Assembly (NCBI GenBank): GCA_036245525.1
Contig: BTPG01000004.1
Coordinates: 216,801,857-216,865,856, forward strand
Direction: 5' to 3'
DNA length: 64,000 bases
Source of the DNA: Semisulcospira habei
Taxonomy: Eukaryota; Mollusca; Gastropoda; Semisulcospiridae
Part shown: positions 59,060 through 64,000 of the stretch, in pieces
Layout: each line of letters starts with the position of its first letter
How positions within the stretch are numbered: the stretch's first letter is position 1
Made by a program: the position numbers and the translations under genes
The notes under the pieces: generated by a model
What the model saw: only the letters and a program-made list of their open reading frames with translations
The model's database searches: none
Told to the model about the DNA's origin: nothing

Positions 59060-60099
59060 ACCCCCTCCCTCCTTCCATCTCCTCCTCGTTTATAAAGTCA
59101 GTCTAATCAAGTACTTATTTTTGTCAGCAGCATCCCCGTGACTGTGCACATATTGAAAAATACTATTCTGATTAGATCATTAATTGCGTGCATCCCAGGT
59201 TTCTATGACTCATTTTTATTCGGTACAGCATGTGTGTAGCCAGCTACTCATATTATGACTGACTAGTCTAACGTTATTAGCCGCGCAAGCGCGTGTGTGT
59301 TCACGTGTGTGTGTGCGTTTGTGCGTGCGCGTGCGTACGTGTATATTAGAGACAGAGCGTGCTGAAATGTGCATGCGTTATGTATGAGTATTAGGTTGTG
59401 TGTATTCTTATAATATTATTTTAATTGAACCTCACAACATGTCATTGTGCCTGACCAGTAAAGCTGGTAATTCCTATGTCACTCCCGCGTTACATTTTTT
59501 TTTTCTTTCTCTATTGGCTTGTGTTGTGTCAAGTAATTTTTTTCCCCTGTTCAGTAGTAGAAAATAATTACTGCGATAGTAACTCAGTAATCAGTAGATT
59601 AGCAACGGCAAGTTCGAAAAATGGTTGTTACTACCAAAACTTTTACCGTTGTCAAATTAAGTCGGGATCATTGTCATTGTCATTGTCCTACATGATCTAC
59701 CACAAGAATCCGTATGGAACATGTGCTTATCGTAGTCAGTGCATGCTGCCGTATGGGTTGTCCATACTAATAATAATCGCCTAATTTCATCATTCATGTT
59801 TCTATTATAATAGAAACTATTGTTGCTGTCTTAGGTGAATTTTAACTATGATTCAAATGATTTGCTTAGTATATAGGTTATCATTAGCGCGTGTCTGTGT
59901 GTGCGTGCGTGCACGCGTGTATGTGTTTGCACGCGTTGCGTGTATTTTTTATTTTTTTATTTATTTTTTTAAATTATTTTTATGTATGACCGAATGAATG
60001 AATGAATGAATTTTATTTAATGTCTCTTCATGTTTAAGGTCTTCTAATTTTTTCGTTGTGTAATTTGGTACTATTACAATTATTACCCTGTGTTTGTAG
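59060..60099. other. No gene seen
   Basis: GT-rich stretches near 59293-59345 and 59885-59935. AGCAACGGCAAGTTCGAAAA (59603) is a degraded relative of the repeat at 60100. Confidence 0.35.
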
Positions 60100-60212
60100 A
60101 GTAGAAACGGCAAGTATGAAAAATGGCACATGTGCTAATTACTTCATTCGTTGAGAAATAAAGTTTCATTTCATTTCATTTCAAAGAAATAAAGTTTCAT
60201 TTCATTTCATTT
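60100..60212 (+). repeat. LINE/SINE 3' end with (CATTT)n tail, end duplicated
   Basis: AGTAGAAACGGCAAGTATGA to GAGAAATAAAGTTTCATTTC; the last 30 bases (AAAGTTTCATTTCATTTC) are repeated in tandem. Confidence 0.7.
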
Positions 60213-60311
60213 CCTAACAGTTCTTTCGAGGTAAATTTCATATTGGAGGATTTCTTGCTATGGGTTCGATGTCTTATTACACCAAATGAATAAATAGATG
60301 AATAAATAGAT

Positions 60312-60312
60312 G

Positions 60313-60369
<57 letters not shown>

Positions 60370-60515
60370 ATCAATCGATCGATCAATCAATCAATCAATC
60401 GATCAATCAATCGATCGATCGATCGGTCGATCGATCAATCGATCAATCAATCAACCAATCAATCGATCGATCGATCGATCGACCGATCGAGCGACTGATT
60501 GATCGATTGATCAAT
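60312..60515. repeat. (AATC)n/(GATC)n tetranucleotide repeat
   Basis: AATC units mixed with CGAT units. Translated Asn-Gln-Ser-Ile and Arg-Ser-Ile-Asp repeats are artefacts. Confidence 0.95.
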
Positions 60516-60644
60516 AAATGAAACATAAGCCTTCCATGCGCCTTAAGAACTATATATTGACATCCGCAGGTGTCCGTGAAACTGCGTTCCTCTACCCCAT
60601 GAACAAACCACCTCGTGCGTGTCACGGCATGCACGCACTGACTG

Positions 60645-60724
60645 TTAACTCATTCGAGACGAACTGCATCCGGATACGCGGCTGAAGCCGCGTATCCGGA
60701 TGCAGTTCGTCTCGAATGAGTTAA
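60645..60724. repeat. Perfect hairpin MITE, family D, TTAA both ends
   Basis: TTAACTCATTCGAGACGAAC and onward; the two 39-base arms pair without a mismatch around a 2-base centre (GA) between CGCGGCT and AGCCGCG. Confidence 0.92.
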
Positions 60725-60807
60725 ACACTCACACGTGAACACGTCCACGTCTCCTACATTTCTACAACACAGATGCAAATTACTACGACCAATCACTACC
60801 CAGCAAA

Positions 60808-61260
60808 ACAGGCACAGATTCTCATGAGCCCCTGCGATAGCAGTAACTCATGCTTGATTGTACATTGCTTAACGTCCCGACAGCAACAAGACTTTCTCAG
60901 GAGGTGCCTGCACTGCTTGTGAAACAGAATATTGAATGTATGTCGCCAGCCGGTCCAATACGTTAAATAAACCTACAACATGTGGCCTAAATAAAGCTAA
61001 GACTATTTAGCAACACACATCCAATATCAAGAGCTACAGGAAGCGCAGACAGTAGGGAGAGTTTAAAAAAGGAAAATACAGGTGAATGGACCAAGGATAG
61101 ACAGAAACACATGCCCCAGAATAGAGGGGAAAACCCACCCTGTGGGGCTGACCAGGGTGACCCTGGGAACTAAAATGTAGTTAACCCCACCCAAGTCCCC
61201 CAGGGCAGACCCGGGGTGGTGGGGTGGCAGTAGCTCATGAGAATCTGTGTCTTTCATATG
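60808..61260. repeat. Family B hairpin split by a SINE-like element
   Basis: The left arm is GGCACAGATTCTCATGAGCC (60811-60830) and the right arm GTAGCTCATGAGAATCTGTG (61230-61249). The insertion is in the loop. Confidence 0.75.
60853..61227. mobile_element. SINE-like element copy 3
   Basis: Flanked by CAGTAACTCATG (60841-60852) and CAGTAGCTCATG (61228-61239). It starts CTTGATTGTACATTGCTTAA and ends CAGGGCAGACCCGG. It lacks the long A-run of copy 1. Confidence 0.85.
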
Positions 61261-62075
61261 GACTCGAAGTGAACCAGGGTGCGGCACTGTTCTTTGACGA
61301 GGGGAGAAACTGGACCGTCCACTTTGTGAACAGCAGGCGTGTCAACAATGGCTCCATGCATTCAAAAGGTCGCCGCATTGATCCATGAAAACTGACCCCA
61401 TCGCCCTTAAAGTCCTGAATGGTCGATCAATTGATCGGTTAAAAGCCCACTACCGCCGTCACTGTTCAAAGATACACTTCTGTAACAGATGGTTATGAAA
61501 CGCTGCACACAGGTCTAGATATGGTTTATTTAACCACAGTTCAGTACACATCGGCTTTATATCAGTAACCTGAGCCGGAATGACTCCACTCCGTTTAATA
61601 AATAAAACGCTATCATTTCGAGAAATAGCTAAATATTGATTGACACGCTAACGGCAGAATTACGTGTGTGCTTTTCCTGCGTGTACGAACTGCTTTTAAA
61701 GTTCATTAGGTGTGTCGACAAGGCGTGCGAAACACAAATGGTGATGAAATGTGTCAGGAGTCTTCAGATTTATGCGTAATGGTACTTTAAACAGGTCTGA
61801 GTTATCCGTTGTAAAATGTATAATCGCACTTATTTATTCTGCGCTGCCGTTAGCGTGTCAATCTATTTTTAGCGGTTTCTCGTACTGATAGCGTTTCTAA
61901 AACGGAGCGGAGTCATTGTCGCGTTACTTGATATAGACGTGCGCTGAACTGGATTCTCCCGTGTCTAAATGAACCATAACTAGACCTGTACGTGTGTAGC
62001 GTTTCGTAATCATCTGTTACAGAAGTGTATCTTTAAACAGTTACGGCGGTAGTGTGCCTTTAAGTTGAACCAATT

Positions 62076-62110
<35 letters not shown>

Positions 62111-62294
62111 ACCCCCCCCCGACCAATGTTGTTATTTCTATGAAAATTTGACAACGGATAACTCGGACTTGTTTAAGTCGAACTTGGAAGTGAATCAAAC
62201 GCGTTTGTCTGTTTCCGAACTCGGGTAAGTCGAACCCATTCCTTCTGTCGGCCAGTGCTGCTCTCCTTATGACTAATTTTACCACATATCTCCA
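61261..62294. repeat. Long diverged inverted repeat
   Basis: Text near 61440-61560 (CTACCGCCGTCACTGTT, AAGATACACTTCTGTAACAG) is mirrored at 62010-62058 (TGTTACAGAAGTGTATCTTT, ACGGCGGTAG). AATCGCACTTATTTATTCTG-type and CGCTAACGGCAGAAT/CTGCCGTTAGCGTG pairs lie further in. It may be a fold-back element of about 600 bp. A C-run occupies 62079-62120. Confidence 0.6.
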
Positions 62295-62508
62295 TTAACC
62301 CATTTAGCCCCGAGTCCCTGCAGCAGGAGTTGGATTGACCATGATAATTCAAGGGTAGTGCCAGATTAGCTTGGCGCCTGACGGCGCCAAGCTAATCTGG
62401 CACTACCCTTGAATTATCATGATCAATTCATCCCCTGCAGCTGGTACATAGTCGTTAGGCAACACCTCCCAAATTTGAGAAATGGGACCTTGGGGCTGAA
62501 AGGGGCAA
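62295..62508. repeat. Hairpin MITE, family A
   Basis: TTAACCCATTTAGCCCCGAG at the left; TTGGGGCTGAAAGGGGCAA at the right. The core arms TGACCATGATAATTCAAGGG and complement are nearly perfect, with the tip GGCGCCTGACGGCGCC. Confidence 0.88.
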
Positions 62509-62711
62509 GTCGCACTTTGAATAAGTTGAATGTGTTTCTCCTGATCTAAAGTCTGATCAGTGGAACTCAAACATTTCGTGTAGGTTTGAACACACCATGA
62601 CGTGCTCACGCTGGTCAGTCCGTACGTTCAGTCAGGTCATCAGTGTTTTGTTGTCGAATGCCGCACCCCTCGAACGTTGGGCCGCGCAGTCATATGTGGA
62701 GAATAAGCCAA

Positions 62712-62762
62712 CGAAGAAAGAAAACACGCTTAGAAAAGACAGTTACAACAAAATGTATTGAA
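62712..62762. repeat. Single end of a family F MITE
   Basis: GAAGAAAGAAAACACGCTTA then GAAAAGACAGTTACAAC; no second end. Confidence 0.55.
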
Positions 62763-62817
62763 TATTTCGGGTAAAAAAAAACTACAAAATGTGGCCGTCA
62801 TCCAAACGCTTCGCAGC

Positions 62818-62871
62818 AATAACCCTTTGGCTAGGAATCACCTAGACCAAAAGCGCTACCCTAAAGGGTTA
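62818..62871. repeat. Family E remnant
   Basis: ATAACCCTTTGGCTAGG to GCGCTACCCTAAAGGGTTAA. Confidence 0.55.
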
Positions 62872-62898
62872 AACAAAACTCTGAGTGTGTGTATGAGT

Positions 62899-63121
<223 letters not shown>

Positions 63122-63132
63122 AAGCAAAACTA

Positions 63133-63352
63133 TTAATCCTTTCCCTGCCTGTACTTCAATTTTTATTTCTGAAATCTTTGTTCGTTCAACGACAAAAAGC
63201 AAACACCGTCCAAGAAACATGGATGCACATTGGTCTCAGCAAGAGACATAGATCCTCATGAGCCCCCACAACTGCGGGGGCTCATGAGGATCTATGCCTC
63301 TTGCTGTTGGATCATCGTGTTCACTTTTTTTCTCGGCACTGAAAGAGGTTAA
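63133..63352. repeat. Hairpin MITE, family B, intact reference copy
   Basis: TTAATCCTTTCCCTGCC at the left, CGGCACTGAAAGAGGTTAA at the right. The core 63238-63305 has nearly perfect arms AGACATAGATCCTCATGAGC and the loop CCCCCACAACTGCGGGGG. Confidence 0.88.
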
Positions 63353-63644
63353 GCAGTAAAGCCTGTGCCTGTGCGTGCCTTTCAAGCGACCAGTTCCCCG
63401 ACGAAAGAAGATCAATAATAAAATATTGACTTTCTCTATGTCTAAAGACTACAATAATGCCTGAAAAAGGCAGACAACTCATGCATATTGAATGTAGTGA
63501 ATTGAAAGGTTTCTCTTATCTCTGCTCTTTTTCTCGTTTCATTGCACTAAGGAGACGTGAGTTCCAACGCGAAGTACCAAGGACAACAGAAACCTGTGTT
63601 ACATGTGCCTGCTCGAAATAATGGGATGTCCAAAAGACGGGTAC
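63353..63644. other. No gene seen
   Basis: Unique sequence. Confidence 0.3.
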
Positions 63645-63751
63645 CCCAGTAGCCAAACGTCTTCGGGCCCACGACGGCCGCAGTGGGCCCGCGCACAGCC
63701 GTGCGCGGGCCCACCGCGGCCGCCGTGGGCCCTAAGACGTTTGGCTTACTG
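63645..63751. repeat. Palindromic repeat, family C with alternative arms
   Basis: The outer arms are CAGTAGCCAAACGTCTT / AAGACGTTTGGCTTACTG instead of the usual AATGCGCAAAAGGCCAT. The inner GGGCCCGCGCACAGCCG hairpin is the same as elsewhere. Confidence 0.8.
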
Positions 63752-63851
63752 AGTAAGGAAAGTCTAAGTTGAGGCAAGACAAAATTAATAACCCGTCTTA
63801 TTTTAGCAACTCAAGGTCCGCCCTAGAGCACAGGGACGGATCAGTTACCTC

Positions 63852-63945
63852 GGGGAGGGGGGGGCGGGGGGGGGTGGCGGGGGGGACCGGGGGCGGGGCG
63901 GGGGGGACCGGGGTGTGTGTGTGTGTGTGTGTGTGGGGGGGGGGT
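63852..63945. repeat. G-rich low-complexity tract with (TG)n
   Basis: G-runs of 5-10 in close series, likely G-quadruplex-forming, around a short TG run. Confidence 0.9.
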
Positions 63946-64000
63946 TGTCCAACTTTTTATTTCGGACCTTCAACCTGACACACAAGGCCTCCCCGACGCT

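Noticed and set aside
60310..60634. Asn-Gln-Ser-Ile repeat protein
   Set aside because: Tetranucleotide repeat read in frame.

Overview
The window looks like nuclear DNA of an animal with large, repeat-packed introns. Dinucleotide satellites, GT-AG introns, DIRS-type and RTE-type retrotransposons, tRNA-derived SINEs and many hairpin MITEs all point that way. The repeat mix resembles that of molluscs (my guess is a marine gastropod), but nothing here proves the taxon. Nothing bacterial was seen: most open frames are shadows of mobile elements or translated microsatellites.

Two host genes can be assembled exon by exon from phase-compatible splice sites, both on the minus strand. (1) A box C/D snoRNP assembly factor, ZNHIT6/BCD1: start codon at 22886, six exons down to 5973, final exon probably left of the window. 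(2) A glycosyltransferase family 92 (DUF23) type II membrane enzyme: six well-supported exons from 42092 to the stop at 34202, plus a probable 18-nt start exon at 53336-53353.

The introns and the space between the genes are filled with mobile DNA. 1-5098: DIRS-like element E1 (gag, RT/RNase H, tyrosine recombinase; left end outside the window). 8385-17154: a rearranged DIRS remnant E3 that holds a nearly complete minus-strand DIRS, E2 (8970-15889), inside its internal complementary region, plus a 1-kb fold-back insertion. 25169-29436: RTE-type LINE-A flanked by a 13-bp target duplication, containing a second 5'-truncated copy that itself contains a 114-bp hairpin element. 36410-37375: 3' fragment of an RNase H-bearing LINE. 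43386-48116: a hairpin MITE interrupted by a SINE-like element, which is interrupted by LINE-B. 60808-61260: another hairpin MITE split by the same SINE-like family.

The most unusual component is a set of hairpin elements (called families A, B, D and E here). They have long central palindromes, many are bounded by TTAA, and they share a terminal TTAAC(C/T)C(A/T)TT-like signature. Families C and F are palindromic without that signature. In several copies, bases that differ between copies are the same on both arms of one copy, so the arms appear to evolve together. Neighbouring units often share one TTAA. These features suggest piggyBac-like TTAA insertion, but no transposase for them lies in the window.

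The rest is microsatellite or non-coding sequence in which I see no gene.
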